A DNA stretch of 64,000 nt. Source: Gammaproteobacteria bacterium (GTDB lineage: Bacteria > Pseudomonadota > Gammaproteobacteria > Pseudomonadales > Pseudohongiellaceae). The notes beneath the pieces are model-generated. The model worked only from the letters and a program-made list of their open reading frames with translations. It made no database searches and was not told where the DNA came from. The position numbers and the translations under genes were made by a program. Shown piece after piece: positions 36,329 to 49,630 of this stretch; the stretch's first letter is position 1, and each line of letters opens with the position of its first letter. Location: the NCBI GenBank assembly GCA_029244985.1, contig JAQWQD010000031.1:1-64000 (forward strand), written 5' to 3'.

Positions 36329-36763
36329 GTGCCATCCTATTTTTTTTGTTAATAATTCCGGTCAACCTAGACAACCGACAGAGTTCTTGCCGGAGCTAAC
36401 TAGACGCGAATAACTATATTTGTTGGTCGTCCTTATCTACATTAACTGCCCAAGTGTTCCATGATTCTTCACATCGCTTGGAGGCGGCAGTTTTCCCTGA
36501 AAATGCCAGCCGATGGTTACCAATTTACTCAATTTCTAATAAATTGAGAAACTTTGTAACTCTCGACCCAACTATGACATTTAAAAAATCAAAATGCCGA
36601 ACGGTCCCTAAAATTAAGCGTTTAAAGCCAAATTTGCGGCTAAGCCTATCACACTACCTTTAGTTATTTGAACCTTTTTACTCGGCGAAAGTTAGACTAA
36701 AAAGCAGACGGGTAACATATCTGAAATTTTAAATATAACTGAAAATGGTTAGGATAAAAAAAT
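36329..36763 (-). other. 435-base region between sucD and the TonB operon
   Basis: It must hold the end of the suc transcript and the promoter of the DUF3450-TonB operon, since all flanking genes run on the minus strand. I see a perfect AT-rich hairpin, CTCAATTT (36528-36535) with AAATTGAG (36541-36548) and a five-base loop. It could be an operator or a stem in a leader RNA. No clear Fur box or strong promoter could be identified by eye, and no coding frame. Confidence 0.4.
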
Positions 36764-37636
36764 CTACCAGCCGGTGATTTCACCGAGTCCATCGCCAATA
36801 TCTGCAAGGCTACGAACTGTTTTTACGCCAGCATCCTTCAATGCTGAAAATTTCTCATCTGCTGTACCTTTTCCACCAGAAATGATTGCACCAGCATGGC
36901 CCATTCTCTTGCCAGGGGGTGCCGTAACACCTGCTATGTAAGCTAATACGGGCTTCGTAACATTAGATTTGATGAAAGCCGCTGCCTCTTCTTCCGCTGT
37001 ACCTCCAATTTCACCTATCATTACAATCGCCTCAGTTTGTTCGTCCGACTCAAACATATTCAAGATATCGATGAAATTGGAACCCGGTATAGGGTCTCCA
37101 CCTATACCGACACAGGAGGACTGACCAAAACCATGATCTGTAGTTTGCTTTACCGCCTCGTAAGTTAGCGTACCGGATCGCGAGACAATGCCGACTTTGC
37201 CTGGCAAATGAATATGACCTGGCATGATACCTATTTTACATTCCCCAGGCGTAATCACTCCCGGACAGTTCGGCCCGATTAAGCGCACTCCTGCGTGATC
37301 GCATTTTTCTTTTGCTATGAGCATGTCGAGTGTTGGTATCCCTTCGGTAATGCACACTATTAACTTAATTCCGGCATCAACCGCTTCAAGAATTGAGTCT
37401 TTACAAAAAGCCGCCGGCACGTAAATAACTGTTGCGTCAGCATGCGTTTTTTTGACAGCATCTCGAACAGTGTTAAATACCGGTAATTCAAGGTGCGTTT
37501 GACCACCCTTCCCAGGAGTGACACCACCTACCATTTGTGTTCCATATTCGATTGATTGCTTTGAATGAAAAGTGCCCTGAGACCCTGTAAACCCCTGACA
37601 GATTACTTTTGTTTGTTTGTTAATCAAAATACTCAT
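36764..37636 (-). CDS. sucD: Succinyl-CoA synthetase alpha subunit
   Basis: The 290-residue protein has the CoA-binding Rossmann start ([15 protein letters not shown]) and the phospho-histidine region [20 protein letters not shown] near the C terminus. With SucC it converts succinyl-CoA to succinate with ATP or GTP synthesis. Its start overlaps the sucC stop by one base. It closes the sdh-suc run. Confidence 0.97.
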   Translation of the reverse strand: MSILINKQTKVICQGFTGSQGTFHSKQSIEYGTQMVGGVTPGKGGQTHLELPVFNTVRDAVKKTHADATVIYVPAAFCKDSILEAVDAGIKLIVCITEGIPTLDMLIAKEKCDHAGVRLIGPNCPGVITPGECKIGIMPGHIHLPGKVGIVSRSGTLTYEAVKQTTDHGFGQSSCVGIGGDPIPGSNFIDILNMFESDEQTEAIVMIGEIGGTAEEEAAAFIKSNVTKPVLAYIAGVTAPPGKRMGHAGAIISGGKGTADEKFSALKDAGVKTVRSLADIGDGLGEITGW

Positions 37637-38802
37637 TAATTGCCTCCAGCCGCAGTTACAACTTTTTCGGCAGCATCGGCAAGACTGTCAGCCGCAATTA
37701 TGTTTAGCTTGCTTTTACTCAATATCTGTCTACCAATATCCGCATTGTTGCCTTCCAAACGCACAACTACGGGCACTTCGACGCCGACTTCTTCAACCGC
37801 ACCAATTACTCCTTCTGCGATTAAATCGCAACGGACGATACCACCAAAAATATTGACCAGTACGGCTACCACATTTTCATCTGACAAGATTAACTTGAAT
37901 GCTTCAGTAACGCGTTCCTTGGTAGCACCCCCTCCTACATCAAGAAAGTTAGCAGGACTCCCGCCAAACAGTTGTACGATATCCATTGTTCCCATTGCCA
38001 GCCCAGCACCATTCACCATGCAACCGATGTTTCCATCTAACGCTACATAATTTAGATCCCATTGTGCAGCTTGGACTTCCCGGTCGTCCTCTTGAGTGGG
38101 GTCATGCATTTCACGCAATTTTGATTGTCGATAAAGCGCATTGCCATCTATGTTTATTTTTCCATCAAGACAAAGAATATTTCCTTCTGATGTAATAACT
38201 AGAGGGTTAATCTCGAGAAGGGCCAAATCGAAATCAACAAATAATTTAGCAAGACCTAAAAACAGTACAGTAAATTGCTTTATCTGATCCCCTTCTAAAC
38301 CTAACCGAAAAGCAAGATCCCTGCCCTGATAGGCTTGCGGTCCAGCCAGTGGGTCTACGGCAATTTTTAAAATTTTCTCAGGTGTCTCGGCAGCTACCTG
38401 CTCAATTTCTACCCCTCCTTCTACAGACGCCATAAAAACTAACCGTCTGGTCGAACGATCAATAACAGCGCCTAGATAAAGCTCGGTTTCTATGTTCGAG
38501 CATTCCTCGACAAAAACCTTTGAAACCGGCTGGCCGGTTGCATCGGTTTGATAAGTCACCATATTCTTGCCTAACCATTTTTTAGCAAACGCTATTGCTT
38601 CTTCAGCATTGTCTACGAGCAGAACACCGCCAGCTTTTCCTCGGCCTCCAGCATGCACTTGAGCTTTGATAACCCATTTATCACCCCCAATTTCCTTAAT
38701 CGCATCCGCAACTTTATCAGCAGAGCCTACTGCGATTCCTTTAGATACAGGCAACCCGTATTCGGCAAATAATTGTTTTGCCTGATATTCATGTAAATTC
38801 AT
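37636..38802 (-). CDS. sucC: Succinyl-CoA synthetase beta subunit
   Basis: The 388-residue protein begins [19 protein letters not shown] and has the ATP-grasp fold with [14 protein letters not shown], the [10 protein letters not shown] metal-binding region and the [15 protein letters not shown] segment. Length equals E. coli SucC (388). It is 61 bases after lpd and overlaps sucD by one base. Confidence 0.97.
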   Translation of the reverse strand: MNLHEYQAKQLFAEYGLPVSKGIAVGSADKVADAIKEIGGDKWVIKAQVHAGGRGKAGGVLLVDNAEEAIAFAKKWLGKNMVTYQTDATGQPVSKVFVEECSNIETELYLGAVIDRSTRRLVFMASVEGGVEIEQVAAETPEKILKIAVDPLAGPQAYQGRDLAFRLGLEGDQIKQFTVLFLGLAKLFVDFDLALLEINPLVITSEGNILCLDGKINIDGNALYRQSKLREMHDPTQEDDREVQAAQWDLNYVALDGNIGCMVNGAGLAMGTMDIVQLFGGSPANFLDVGGGATKERVTEAFKLILSDENVVAVLVNIFGGIVRCDLIAEGVIGAVEEVGVEVPVVVRLEGNNADIGRQILSKSKLNIIAADSLADAAEKVVTAAGGN

Positions 38803-38863
38803 TTGAGCTCCATGTCTACGGAATTTTTTTTAATTTATTCTTGTATAGATACGTTTGATAATT

Positions 38864-40321
<1,458 letters not shown>

Positions 40322-40331
40322 TCAATGTGCT

Positions 40332-41531
40332 TTAAATTTCCAACAAGAGTCGCGTTGGATCTTCTAATAATTCTTTAATGGTAACTAGGAATTGAACTGC
40401 CTCTTTACCGTCGATCATTTGATGATCATAAGAAAGGGCAAGGTACATTATAGGCAAAATCTTAACTTCCCCGTCTACTGCCATAGGGCGCTCTTGGATT
40501 TTATGCATTCCCAATACAGCTGTCTGAGGTGGATTTAGTATCGGTGTCGAGAGCAAGGAGCCAAATACACCACCATTTGAAATTGTAAAAGTGCCACCCT
40601 TCATATCTTCAATCGACAAATTTCCATCTTCCGCCTTCTTGCCAAAACTTCTAATCTCCTTTTCGATCTTTGCAAGACCCATATTGTCAGCATTTCTTAA
40701 TACCGGGACTACTAATCCACGCGGTCCCCCAATAGCTACACCGATGTCCTGATACCCATGATAGACAAAATCATTGCCGTCTAGAGATGCATTAACGGCT
40801 GGATATCGCTTAAGAGCTTCAATTGACGCCCTTACGAAAAAAGACATAAAGCCCAAACGCACACCTTCATGGCTTTTCTCAAATTCTTCTTTATATTTAG
40901 TCCGGATGTCTATAATGGGCTGCATGTTGACTTCGTTGAAAGTTGTTAACATTGCAGTACTTTGTGTTGCATGGAGCAATCGTTTTGCAACCGTGGCACG
41001 AAGTCGGTTCATAGGGACCCTTTCTTCTACCCTACCTTCCGAAGATAATGGCAGACCGGAATTTATCTCGGCCACGGGTGAGCTGCTGGAAGTCGGCGGC
41101 TCAGCTGCAAGATGACTAACGACATCTTCTTTGGTTATCCGGCCATCTTTACCACTACCCTCGATAACCTCAGAATTCAGATTATTCTCTTCAATAAGTT
41201 TTTTTGCTGCAGGGCTGCCAATAGGCTCCTTATTACTCGCTATGTCTTTAATTTCTATGCTCACTCTCGCATTTCCATCAATCAGATCATTAGATCCTTC
41301 CACCAAAGCGCCTATTGCCTCATTGCTGACAATCGTGTCGCCTGCGTTTTTTATAATTTCCTTTAAGACACCATCCTTTGGTGAGACAACTTCTATGACT
41401 ACTTTGTCTGTCTCAATGTCTACTAAAAGTTCATCACGGCTTACATTGTCTCCAATATTTTTATACCAGGTTGCGATCGTTCCATCGGGGACGGATTCCG
41501 GTAAGGTTGGTGCTTTTATTTCAATTGTCAT
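40332..41531 (-). CDS. sucB: 2-oxoglutarate dehydrogenase E2 (dihydrolipoyl succinyltransferase)
   Basis: The 399-residue protein has one lipoyl domain with Lys43 in [10 protein letters not shown], a peripheral-subunit-binding domain ([12 protein letters not shown], about 108-140) and a catalytic domain with [12 protein letters not shown] carrying the catalytic His and Asp. One lipoyl domain and FNEVNMQPI favour SucB over pyruvate E2. It starts two bases after the sucA stop and precedes lpd by 19 bases. Confidence 0.96.
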   Translation of the reverse strand: MTIEIKAPTLPESVPDGTIATWYKNIGDNVSRDELLVDIETDKVVIEVVSPKDGVLKEIIKNAGDTIVSNEAIGALVEGSNDLIDGNARVSIEIKDIASNKEPIGSPAAKKLIEENNLNSEVIEGSGKDGRITKEDVVSHLAAEPPTSSSSPVAEINSGLPLSSEGRVEERVPMNRLRATVAKRLLHATQSTAMLTTFNEVNMQPIIDIRTKYKEEFEKSHEGVRLGFMSFFVRASIEALKRYPAVNASLDGNDFVYHGYQDIGVAIGGPRGLVVPVLRNADNMGLAKIEKEIRSFGKKAEDGNLSIEDMKGGTFTISNGGVFGSLLSTPILNPPQTAVLGMHKIQERPMAVDGEVKILPIMYLALSYDHQMIDGKEAVQFLVTIKELLEDPTRLLLEI

Positions 41532-41533
41532 GA

Positions 41534-44365
41534 TTAGCTAAGTGCCTCATCAATGAATTTTTGTTGTTGACTCATATGTAATGCTGGATATCCTGCTGCT
41601 GCTGCTGCAGACGCCTCTCTTCCGGCATACTCAAGCCAAATTTCAGGGAAATGTTCGTTTAGTACGCGGCGGATGTGATGCTGGCTAGAATACCAGGCAC
41701 CTTGATTCATTGGCTCTTCTTGGCACCACGTAATGGTCTTAACGTTCATGTACTGTAGCAGACAGTTTTCAAAATCTTCGTGAGGGAAAGGATATAATTG
41801 CTCTAAACGTATTATGGCTATATTGTTTAATCCTCGAGTCCGCCTTTCCTCTCTCAATTCGTAGTAAACCTTTCCACTACAAATTACGACTTTCTCTACT
41901 TTTTCCGGATCAAAGCCATCTGTTTCATCAATTATGACCTGAAAATTACCTTCTGCCATCTCAGTCATCGTGGATACTGTCTCTTTATGACGCAACAAGC
42001 TTTTAGGAGACATAACAATGAGGGGTTTACGTAAAGGGCATAATACCTGCTTACGCAACATATGGAACACTTGAGACGATGTGGTTGGCAAGCAAACTTG
42101 GATGTTATGCTCTGCACTCAGCTGAAGAAACCTTTCTAACCGAGCTGATGAGTGTTCAGGTCCTTGACCTTCATACCCGTGAGGTAGTAACAAAGTTAGA
42201 CCACATAACCGCGACCATTTATGTTCGCCACTCGCAATAAATTGGTCAATAACTACCTGTGCGGAATTTGCGAAGTCACCAAATTGTGCTTCCCAAATTA
42301 CTAATGCATTTGGAGTCGTTGTCGAGTAGCCATATTCAAATGCAAGAACGGCAGCTTCTGACAATAAAGAGTCATATATAGTAAAGGATCCTTGGTCTTT
42401 CTCCATATTCTGTAAAGGAATGTATTCACTACCAGTCTGAGTATCATGCACAACTGCATGCCTATGAGAGAAGGTGCCACGACCTACATCTTGCCCGGTG
42501 ATGCGCACTTTATTGCCGCTGGTTAAAATGCTCGCATAAGCAAGACTTTCGGCAAAACCCCAGTCAACTGGGGTTTTGCCTTCCGCCATCTTAGAGCGAT
42601 CATCAAATATTTTCTTTACTTGGCGCTGAAGAGTAAAAGCATTAGGAATTTCTATTAGTTTTTTTGCGAGAGCTTGTAACGTGGCAAGCGGAATTGAAGT
42701 ATTATAGTTTGGGCTCCAGTCATGGCCTAAATAAGGGCTCCAATCAACAAATAGTTCCACTGAGGGTTCTTTTACTAAGCTTTTTACAACATGCTCACCT
42801 GTATCTAATTCAGCACGAAAGGCAGCATTCATTGAATCCGCATCCAAAGCTGTCACTATATTTTGTGCGCCGAGCTTCTCTGCGTAAAGCGCGCGTGTTG
42901 TTTTATGCTGCTTAATAGCGGAATACATCAAGGGTTGTGTGATTGAGCCCTCATCGGTTTCATTGTGCCCTCGTCTTCGATAACAAACTAAATCAATAAC
43001 CACATCCTTCTTGAATTGATATCTAAAATCCGACGCCAATTTAGTCACGAATAAAACGGCTTCAGGATCATCCGCATTAACATGAAATATAGGAGCCTGA
43101 ATCATTTTCGCGACATCAGTACAATATTCAGTCGAGCGAGCGTCATCCTGTCTACTGGTCGTAAAACCGACCTGGTTATTGATTACAATGTGAATCGTGC
43201 CACCAGTGCCATATGCACGAGTTTGGGACATTTGAAATGTCTCCATGACAACGCCTTGTCCAGCAATTGCCGCGTCACCGTGCACCAGTATTGGTAATAC
43301 AAATCTACCCTCTTTATCATTTCGACGAGATTGCCTCGCGCGCACGGACCCTTCTACAACCGGAGAGACAATTTCTAAATGAGATGGATTAAATGCCATC
43401 GCCATGTGCAATTCCCCACCAGCCGTCATAATATTTGACGAAAACCCCTGATGGTATTTTACGTCCCCCGAACTTTGGTAGACCGCTTTGCCTTCAAATT
43501 CATCAAATAATTCCGCAGGGTTCTTTCCTAAAATATTAACCAAGACATTTAGACGCCCACGATGAGCCATGCCGAGGACAATTTCTTTAACTCCGTATGC
43601 GCCAGCGACTTGAATTATTTCGTCTAAGGCCGGAATGAGGCTTTCGCAACCTTCAAGCCCAAATCGTTTGGTCCCTGGATACTTGGAGTCTAAATGTTTT
43701 TCCAAGCCTTCGGCCGCAGTTAATCGCTCAAGTAAGTGTCGTTTAACTTCATTCTCAAACGAAGGGAGTCCATCATTGCTTTCAATTCGTTGCTGGATCC
43801 ATTGTTTCTCTTCTAAATTGACGATATGCATAAACTCATAGCCAATCGAATTACAGTAAATGCGTTCTAACGTATTAATTATGTCTTTCAATGAAGCTCT
43901 TTCTTTGCTTATAAACAAAGAGCCAGTTTGAAAAATAGTGGAACTATCGATTTGAGATAAATTGTGGAAGGCCAGTTCGAGGTCCGGCACTCTCTCTCTG
44001 TGCATTAGTGACAGAGGGTCTAAAGAAGCTTTCTGATGCCCCCTAACCCGATAAGAGCTGATTAATTGTAAAACTTGTACTTGTTTACTTTCATGCTCAG
44101 AATTAACGACCGCATCATTGCTTAAAATTTGCTTGTAGCGGCTAATTTTACCGAGCGCTATAAAATCTTTTTTTATCTCTGCATGCGATACTTCAACCTC
44201 GTCAGATCCGTTTATTGCGGGTAATGATCGAAAAAATTCTCGCCATTGTTCTGGAATAGAAGCTGGGTCAGACAAATAATTTTCGTAGAGATTTTCCACA
44301 TACTGTACGTTGGAGCCTGACAGGTGCCCTGTACTCCACATTACTTCCATTAATTTATCATGCAT
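41534..44365 (-). CDS. sucA: 2-oxoglutarate dehydrogenase E1
   Basis: The 943-residue thiamine-diphosphate enzyme has the [21 protein letters not shown]-terminal segment, [15 protein letters not shown], the thiamine-binding [14 protein letters not shown], and the E1 C-terminal [11 protein letters not shown] region. It decarboxylates 2-oxoglutarate in the TCA cycle. A run of alanines from CTG/GCA repeats (41593-41609) near the C terminus is a minor oddity. Length matches E. coli SucA (933). Confidence 0.97.
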   Translation of the reverse strand: MHDKLMEVMWSTGHLSGSNVQYVENLYENYLSDPASIPEQWREFFRSLPAINGSDEVEVSHAEIKKDFIALGKISRYKQILSNDAVVNSEHESKQVQVLQLISSYRVRGHQKASLDPLSLMHRERVPDLELAFHNLSQIDSSTIFQTGSLFISKERASLKDIINTLERIYCNSIGYEFMHIVNLEEKQWIQQRIESNDGLPSFENEVKRHLLERLTAAEGLEKHLDSKYPGTKRFGLEGCESLIPALDEIIQVAGAYGVKEIVLGMAHRGRLNVLVNILGKNPAELFDEFEGKAVYQSSGDVKYHQGFSSNIMTAGGELHMAMAFNPSHLEIVSPVVEGSVRARQSRRNDKEGRFVLPILVHGDAAIAGQGVVMETFQMSQTRAYGTGGTIHIVINNQVGFTTSRQDDARSTEYCTDVAKMIQAPIFHVNADDPEAVLFVTKLASDFRYQFKKDVVIDLVCYRRRGHNETDEGSITQPLMYSAIKQHKTTRALYAEKLGAQNIVTALDADSMNAAFRAELDTGEHVVKSLVKEPSVELFVDWSPYLGHDWSPNYNTSIPLATLQALAKKLIEIPNAFTLQRQVKKIFDDRSKMAEGKTPVDWGFAESLAYASILTSGNKVRITGQDVGRGTFSHRHAVVHDTQTGSEYIPLQNMEKDQGSFTIYDSLLSEAAVLAFEYGYSTTTPNALVIWEAQFGDFANSAQVVIDQFIASGEHKWSRLCGLTLLLPHGYEGQGPEHSSARLERFLQLSAEHNIQVCLPTTSSQVFHMLRKQVLCPLRKPLIVMSPKSLLRHKETVSTMTEMAEGNFQVIIDETDGFDPEKVEKVVICSGKVYYELREERRTRGLNNIAIIRLEQLYPFPHEDFENCLLQYMNVKTITWCQEEPMNQGAWYSSQHHIRRVLNEHFPEIWLEYAGREASAAAAAGYPALHMSQQQKFIDEALS

Positions 44366-44427
44366 ATCTCAACCTCTAGTACCGCAACCATAGTAGTAAT
44401 GATTTGCTATTGAATCCTTTCGAATTG

Positions 44428-45135
44428 TTAAGTTCCTTGAGAGATCAACATACTCCTGATATGGCCAATTGCGCGGGTTGGATTTAAACCCTTAGGACAA
44501 ACAGCTACGCAGTTCATGATGCCACGGCAGCGAAATACGCTGAATGGATCTTTGAGCCCTTCGAGCCTTTCTGTGCTAGCAGTGTCGCGGCTATCAGCTA
44601 GAAATCTATAAGCCTGAAGAAGACCAGCAGGCCCAATAAACTTATCCGGATTCCACCAGAACGAAGGACAACTAGTATTACAGCAAGCGCAGAGAATACA
44701 TTCGTACAGTCCATCTAATTTTGCGCGATCCTCCGGTGTTTGTAATCGTTCAATTCCGGGCGCAGGATCATCATTGAGAAGGTAGGGTTTTACTTTTTCA
44801 AACTGTTTATAAAAGATGGACATGTCCACCACTAAATCCCGTATAACGGGCAGTCCGGGCAAAGGGCGCAAGATTAGTTTTTGTCCGGGTATCACCACAT
44901 CTGATAAAGGGGTGATGCAGGCGAGCCCATTACTTCCATTAATATTCATGCCGTCAGAACCGCACACTCCTTCCCTGCAAGAACGCCTGTAAGCTACTGT
45001 AGGATCCTTCTCTTTCGCGAGTGCCAAAACATCCAGAACCATTAAGTCTTTTCCAGACGGAACTTCGATATCGATATCCTGCATAACTGGCTTATCGTCG
45101 GTTTCTGGATTGTAGCGATAAATGCTGACTAACAC
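44428..45135 (-). CDS. sdhB: Succinate dehydrogenase iron-sulfur subunit
   Basis: The 235-residue protein binds three clusters: [2Fe-2S] in SCREGVCGSDGMNINGSNGL followed by Cys, then CILCACCNTSCP and CRGIMNCVAVCPKGLNP for the [4Fe-4S] and [3Fe-4S] clusters. It starts with GTG. It passes electrons from SdhA to ubiquinone at SdhC/D. It is 12 bases after sdhA and 62 bases before sucA. Confidence 0.97.
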   Translation of the reverse strand: MLVSIYRYNPETDDKPVMQDIDIEVPSGKDLMVLDVLALAKEKDPTVAYRRSCREGVCGSDGMNINGSNGLACITPLSDVVIPGQKLILRPLPGLPVIRDLVVDMSIFYKQFEKVKPYLLNDDPAPGIERLQTPEDRAKLDGLYECILCACCNTSCPSFWWNPDKFIGPAGLLQAYRFLADSRDTASTERLEGLKDPFSVFRCRGIMNCVAVCPKGLNPTRAIGHIRSMLISQGT

Positions 45136-45147
45136 GGCATAGCTTCC

Positions 45148-46920
45148 TTAATAAGTTCTGATTTTAGGTTCGAAAGTATCTACGGTTTTCGGTTTGAAAT
45201 TTACTACCCGCTTACCAACTGTTTTGTCAGCAGGAAAATACATAGAATGACACAGCCAGTTTTCATCATCGCGCTCCCTAAAATCATCACGCGCGTGCGC
45301 ACCACGACTTTCAGTTCTTGCTTCAGCAGCAACTGCGGTAGCCTCAGCGACTTCAAATAAATTTTCGAGCTCTAGCGCTTCAATGCGCGCAGTGTTAAAT
45401 GTACTGCTCTTATCTTTAAGGTGAACATTTGCAATTTGCTCTCTAAGCTCTTCCAATTTTTTGATGCCTTCCTGCATAAAGTTACCTTTTCGAAATACGC
45501 CGAAATGGTTTTGCATAATATTTTGTAATTTTGATCTTAGCTCAGGAACGTTTTCCCCTGCAGTTGATTCGTTTAGTCTGTCTAATCTACTCATAGAACG
45601 ATCAATATCTGATTTACTTGCGTTACGTTGCTCAACACCCTGAGCCAGCATCTCTTCAATGTATTTGCCGGCTGCGCGGCCGAAAACCACGAGATCTAGC
45701 AAGCTATTTCCTCCAAGACGATTGGCTCCATGAACTGAGACACAGGCGGCTTCGCCTACTGCAAACAAACCAGGAATGATTTTGTCTTCACCAACAGCGC
45801 TATGTGTTAATGCTTGACCATGAACATTAGTTGGAATCCCACCCATCATATAATGGCAGGTTGGCACCACGGGAATTGGCTCCTTAATGGGGTCAACGTG
45901 AGCAAAAGTACGCGATAATTCAAGAATTCCAGGCAGTTTGGAATTAAGCACTTCCTCACCTAAATGATCAAGTTTAAGCATAACGTGATCGCCGGCTGCA
46001 CCACATCCTCTGCCTTCTAAAATCTCTAACACCATCGACCGAGCAACTACATCTCTGCCCGCCAAATCTTTTGCCGTCGGTGCATAGCGTTCCATAAAAC
46101 GTTCACCGTCCTTGTTAATTAGATACCCGCCTTCTCCGCGACATCCTTCTGTAACAAGCGTTCCCGCGCCATAAATACCGGTAGGGTGAAACTGCCACAT
46201 CTCCATATCTTGTGTGGGATACCCGGCACGTAAAGCCATACCAACCCCATCACCAGTATTAATTAAAGCATTTGTTGTCGATGCATAAATACGCCCTGCG
46301 CCGCCTGTGGCGAATACTGTCGCCTTAGAATTAATAAAAACGGTTTCACCATTTTCTATATTGATTGTAATTACACCAACAATTTCACCGTCTTGATTTT
46401 TCACCAAATCAGTCGCATACCACTCATTGAAAAATGCAGTATTGTTTTTTAAATTGGCCTGATACAAAGTGTGCAGTAGAGCATGACCAGTTCTATCTGC
46501 AGCAGCGCAAGTTCGTGCAGCCTGGCCGCCATTACCAAAGTCTTTTGACTGGCCGCCGAATGGTCTTTGATAAATACGCCCATTATCTGTGCGAGAAAAC
46601 GGCAATCCCATATGCTCTAATTCAAATACAGTTTGCGGCCCTTCACTACACATGTATTCAATGGCATCTTGGTCACCAATATAGTCAGATCCTTTAACTG
46701 TGTCATACATATGCCAACGCCAATCATCATCCGGATCGTCACTAGCAATGGCGCAGGTGATACCTCCTTGAGCGGAAACTGTATGGGAGCGAGTGGGGAA
46801 TACTTTTGAGATAACAGCGGTTTTATACCCTGATTGCGCAAGTTGCAGGGCAGCTCGCATCCCAGCTCCCCCGCCACCAACTATCACCGCATCAAATGAA
46901 ATACTTCTAACCTCAGCCAT
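45148..46920 (-). CDS. sdhA: Succinate dehydrogenase flavoprotein subunit
   Basis: The 590-residue protein has FAD loop [11 protein letters not shown] (15-25), covalent-FAD His46 in [11 protein letters not shown], and the substrate-site [21 protein letters not shown]. It oxidises succinate to fumarate at the inner membrane. Length equals about that of E. coli SdhA (588). It begins immediately after sdhD. Confidence 0.97.
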   Translation of the reverse strand: MAEVRSISFDAVIVGGGGAGMRAALQLAQSGYKTAVISKVFPTRSHTVSAQGGITCAIASDDPDDDWRWHMYDTVKGSDYIGDQDAIEYMCSEGPQTVFELEHMGLPFSRTDNGRIYQRPFGGQSKDFGNGGQAARTCAAADRTGHALLHTLYQANLKNNTAFFNEWYATDLVKNQDGEIVGVITINIENGETVFINSKATVFATGGAGRIYASTTNALINTGDGVGMALRAGYPTQDMEMWQFHPTGIYGAGTLVTEGCRGEGGYLINKDGERFMERYAPTAKDLAGRDVVARSMVLEILEGRGCGAAGDHVMLKLDHLGEEVLNSKLPGILELSRTFAHVDPIKEPIPVVPTCHYMMGGIPTNVHGQALTHSAVGEDKIIPGLFAVGEAACVSVHGANRLGGNSLLDLVVFGRAAGKYIEEMLAQGVEQRNASKSDIDRSMSRLDRLNESTAGENVPELRSKLQNIMQNHFGVFRKGNFMQEGIKKLEELREQIANVHLKDKSSTFNTARIEALELENLFEVAEATAVAAEARTESRGAHARDDFRERDDENWLCHSMYFPADKTVGKRVVNFKPKTVDTFEPKIRTY

Positions 46921-47289
46921 CTAACTTCCCCAAAAAATCTGAACGCCCCAAATCAAGTAAGCCGTAATTATTAAAAATACAAAGAACTGACAAACAAAGC
47001 GCAAGACTGTCGCATTCTTACCAAATTGTAGTGACGTAATGTAATCAGTAGTAACCGTCCACATTCCAATCCAAGCATGAGCACAAAGCGCTATTAATGT
47101 AATGATGCTAAATACGCGCGTAAAGATTGAATCAAATATGGATTTCCATACGTGAAAGTCCATATCAGCATACAGAAGGAAATTACCAAGGATAAAGATA
47201 GTGTACGCTGCAAGGACCACAGCACTGAACCGTTGAATGATCCAATCGAAAAGTCCTGAGCGGCGGAAATTTATAGCGCGATTTACCAT
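46921..47289 (-). CDS. sdhD: Succinate dehydrogenase membrane anchor subunit
   Basis: The protein has 122 residues from ATG 47289, chosen because MVNRAINFRRSGLFDW matches the family start and overlaps the sdhC stop by seven bases. A longer frame from 47334 adds Cys-rich residues that look spurious. Three membrane helices are visible, with the haem/quinone-region HAWIGMWTVTTDY (about 80-92). It anchors SdhAB and helps bind haem b and ubiquinone. Confidence 0.92.
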   Translation of the reverse strand: MVNRAINFRRSGLFDWIIQRFSAVVLAAYTIFILGNFLLYADMDFHVWKSIFDSIFTRVFSIITLIALCAHAWIGMWTVTTDYITSLQFGKNATVLRFVCQFFVFLIITAYLIWGVQIFWGS

Positions 47290-47657
47290 AGCAGCCCCAA
47301 CGCAACTCCTGTAACAAGCACAAACATAATCCACATAATTATGGTGCCTGTCTTAGCTCCCTGCTTCGATTCACCTATACCTAAGTCGAGCAACAGATGC
47401 TTTATTCCTGCAATCAAGTGGTAGATCACCGCTAGAAGTATCAGCCCAAAAAGCGACGTCATCAAGAGGCCATCTAGCAATACAGCGACTCGCTCAAATT
47501 CTGCCTCGGACCGCAGCGATATCTGTAAAAAATACAATAAAATTCCGACCCCAAAAAAGAGCCCTATTCCCGATATGCGGTGGAGAATAGAAGCAATTGC
47601 AGCCAGAGGAAATTTTATTGTGGTTATGTCGAGATTTACGGGTCTTTTATCTTTCAC
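47283..47657 (-). CDS. sdhC: Succinate dehydrogenase cytochrome b556 subunit
   Basis: The 124-residue membrane protein begins MKDKRPVNLDITTIKFPLAA, with the SILHRISGIGLFFG signature (about 23-36) and the haem-ligand region YHLIAGIKHLLLD (about 82-94). Three helices are expected. It is the first gene of sdhCDAB-sucAB-lpd-sucCD; a good promoter lies about 110 bases upstream (47770-47798). Confidence 0.95.
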   Translation of the reverse strand: MKDKRPVNLDITTIKFPLAAIASILHRISGIGLFFGVGILLYFLQISLRSEAEFERVAVLLDGLLMTSLFGLILLAVIYHLIAGIKHLLLDLGIGESKQGAKTGTIIMWIMFVLVTGVALGLLW

Positions 47658-47769
47658 GTCATGCCTATAAATTGGAACTTTTTTAAGCCGAAAAGTGTTA
47701 TTTGCGGATTTTAAAAAAACGCAAACTAGTTGAAATAATTACATAAATTGGGAGTTTAAGACGGAGCAA

Positions 47770-47798
47770 AGTATATTCCGATCACCCAATTATTACAA
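47770..47798 (-). promoter_or_regulatory. Candidate sigma70 promoter for sdhCDAB-suc
   Basis: On the minus strand, TTGTAA (47798-47793) and TATACT (47775-47770) have an ideal 17-base spacer. Transcription would begin near 47763, about 105 bases before sdhC. Confidence 0.6.
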
Positions 47799-47836
47799 TA
47801 AATCCCCCTAGCCTGAGGTAGTTAATGACAGTAGTT

Positions 47837-47848
47837 TGTCAATTGACA
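47837..47848. promoter_or_regulatory. Perfect 12-bp palindrome in the sdh-gltA gap
   Basis: TGTCAATTGACA is its own reverse complement. It lies between the divergent sdh and gltA promoters, 39 bases upstream of the sdh -35 box. It could bind a dimeric regulator of both operons. In 64 kb some such palindromes occur by chance. Confidence 0.35.
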
Positions 47849-47993
47849 GAAACGTCACTATGAAAAATTAACTCCACCTAATTCAAGGTGATTACAACCC
47901 TAAAAAACCTCGGACAGAACGGGCGCATCAAATAAGAGCCACATTAATTCATCGAATAGAGCCCGTTATTTTGAGTAAAATCTCGACAAAAGT

Positions 47994-48023
47994 TTGACAA
48001 AGCACGGGGTCTCTACCTAGTAT
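47994..48023 (+). promoter_or_regulatory. Candidate sigma70 promoter for gltA
   Basis: TTGACA (47994-47999, perfect) and TAGTAT (48018-48023) are 18 bases apart. Transcription would begin about 108 bases before gltA. Confidence 0.65.
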
Positions 48024-48137
48024 TGCCGACCCTATTTAGTACTAAGCGAGCCACATATTGAGTCAAAAATGCACCCCCATGTGTCTGTTTTATAAAGCAA
48101 TAATACGTAGTCTAAGGATAATTCACAGGAGTCAAGA

Positions 48138-49415
48138 ATGAGTGAAAGAAAGGCTCAGTTAACCATTGACGGTAAAGCAGACCCCATAGAGCTCCCCGTT
48201 TATGAAGGTAGTACTGGCCCTGATGTAGTTGATGTGCGCAGTTTGGTAAGCAAAGGAATATTTACTTACGACCCAGGATTCGTCTCAACTGCAGCATGCG
48301 ATTCAGAAATTACTTACATTGACGGCAGTGCAGGCGTACTTCTGCACCGGGGCTATCCTATCGAGCAATTAGCTAAAAAATCCGACTTCTTGGAAGTGTG
48401 TTATTTGTTGTTACAAGGTGATCTTCCCAATACATCTGAAAAAGAAGTATTTGAAAACGAAATTCGTTATCACACTATGGTTGACGAGCAAATTCATTTG
48501 TTTTTTAAAGGATTCCCTCGAAACGCCCACCCTATGGCAATGCTTTGCGGTGTCGTTGGGGCCCTCTCTGCTTTCTATCATGATGAATTAGACATTGATA
48601 ACCCCGACCATCGAATGGCTGCAGCTATCCGTGTTATAGCCAAGATGCCTACACTGGCAGCTATGTGCTTCAAACACGGGGTCGGCCAACCATTTATGTA
48701 TCCTCAAAACAATATGAGCCTGGCGGAAAATTTTATCCACATGATGTTCGGCACGCCATGTGAACCACCAGATGTCTCCCCGACTATTTCAAAAGCAATG
48801 GATACTCTGTTCCTTCTCCATGCAGACCATGAACAAAATGCATCCACTTCAACCGTGCGTTTGGCAGGTTCTACGGGTTCTAATCCTTACGCTTGCATAG
48901 CGTCGGGTATTGCCGCACTTTGGGGTCCCGCCCATGGGGGTGCCAATGAAGCTGTGTTGGAAATGCTTCATGAAATCGGAGATGAGTCACGTATTGACGA
49001 ATTCATTCTACGAGCAAAAGACAAAGATGATCCATTTCGTTTAATGGGTTTTGGGCACAGCGTCTATAAAAATCATGACCCAAGAGCGACAGTAATTAGA
49101 GAGATTTGTGCAGACGTCTTGGACGAATTAGGTAGTGATAACGATCCATTGTTTCGGATTGCTCGAAAATTAGAACAAATTGCGTTGGAGGATGAATATT
49201 TTATTGAGCGTAAATTATTCCCAAATGTTGATTTCTATTCTGGAATTATTCTGAAGGCCATTGGCATTCCGACTAGTTTGTTTACTGTCATATTTGCAAC
49301 AGGCAGAACCCCGGGCTGGATAGCACATTGGCATGAGATGTTAAGCAATGGTTATAGGATTGGCAGACCACGTCAGCTCTACAAGGGCTACACGAAGCGG
49401 GATTATCCTGATTAA
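48138..49415 (+). CDS. gltA: Citrate synthase
   Basis: The 425-residue type II (NADH-sensitive, hexameric) citrate synthase has a N-terminal beta segment ([17 protein letters not shown]), and catalytic His/Asp residues in [28 protein letters not shown] and [11 protein letters not shown]. It condenses acetyl-CoA and oxaloacetate at the entry to the TCA cycle. CAGGAG lies upstream of the ATG. Length is that of E. coli GltA (427). It is transcribed away from sdh. Confidence 0.97.
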   Translation: MSERKAQLTIDGKADPIELPVYEGSTGPDVVDVRSLVSKGIFTYDPGFVSTAACDSEITYIDGSAGVLLHRGYPIEQLAKKSDFLEVCYLLLQGDLPNTSEKEVFENEIRYHTMVDEQIHLFFKGFPRNAHPMAMLCGVVGALSAFYHDELDIDNPDHRMAAAIRVIAKMPTLAAMCFKHGVGQPFMYPQNNMSLAENFIHMMFGTPCEPPDVSPTISKAMDTLFLLHADHEQNASTSTVRLAGSTGSNPYACIASGIAALWGPAHGGANEAVLEMLHEIGDESRIDEFILRAKDKDDPFRLMGFGHSVYKNHDPRATVIREICADVLDELGSDNDPLFRIARKLEQIALEDEYFIERKLFPNVDFYSGIILKAIGIPTSLFTVIFATGRTPGWIAHWHEMLSNGYRIGRPRQLYKGYTKRDYPD

Positions 49416-49488
49416 TGGTCTAGCGACTGAGTCTTTGAGAGGAGCCCAGAACCGCTTCAGGCACAATTTACTATTTATGATAAAAATA

Positions 49489-49564
49489 TGGTGGAGCCTA
49501 CCGGGATCGAACCGGTGACCTCAACGCTGCCAGCGTCGCGCTCTCCCAGCTGAGCTAAGGCCCC
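49489..49564 (-). tRNA. tRNA-Ala, anticodon GGC
   Basis: A 76-base cloverleaf reads on the minus strand with a seven-pair acceptor stem (GGGGCCT/AGGCTCC, one G-U pair), a D arm GCTC/GAGC, an anticodon stem CGACG/CGTTG around the loop CTGGCAG, giving anticodon GGC, and a T arm ACCGG-TTCGATC-CCGGT. The CCA end is encoded (49491-49489). The gene follows gltX and has its own strong promoter. Confidence 0.97.
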
Positions 49565-49595
49565 ATGTAGCAGGAAGGGATTTTAAAGAACGCGA

Positions 49596-49624
49596 ATTCT
49601 AAGCACAGAAAATAGGACTGTCAA
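49596..49624 (-). promoter_or_regulatory. Strong sigma70 promoter of tRNA-Ala
   Basis: On the minus strand, perfect TTGACA (49624-49619), a 17-base spacer and TAGAAT (49601-49596) are followed by a GC-rich discriminator (CGCG). The start point is about 25 bases before the tRNA. A GC-rich discriminator is typical of promoters under stringent control. It begins seven bases after the gltX stop. Confidence 0.85.
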
Positions 49625-49630
49625 ACGAGC

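Larger units (their letters stand above)
47658..48137. other. 480-base divergent control region between sdhC and gltA
   Basis: No gene is supported here. The region contains the sdh promoter (minus), the palindrome at 47837 and the gltA promoter (plus). A tiny frame, ATG 48069 to TAA 48095 (eight codons), lies in the gltA leader without a convincing ribosome-binding site. Confidence 0.5.

Noticed and set aside
41593..41609. A CTG trinucleotide run near the sucA 3' end, considered as a variable repeat.
   Set aside because: It has only five copies and codes for a short Ala run in a coding region that tolerates it.
48069..48095. An eight-codon frame in the gltA leader as a regulatory leader peptide.
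   Set aside because: No ribosome-binding site, no run of regulatory codons and no attenuator hairpin follows.
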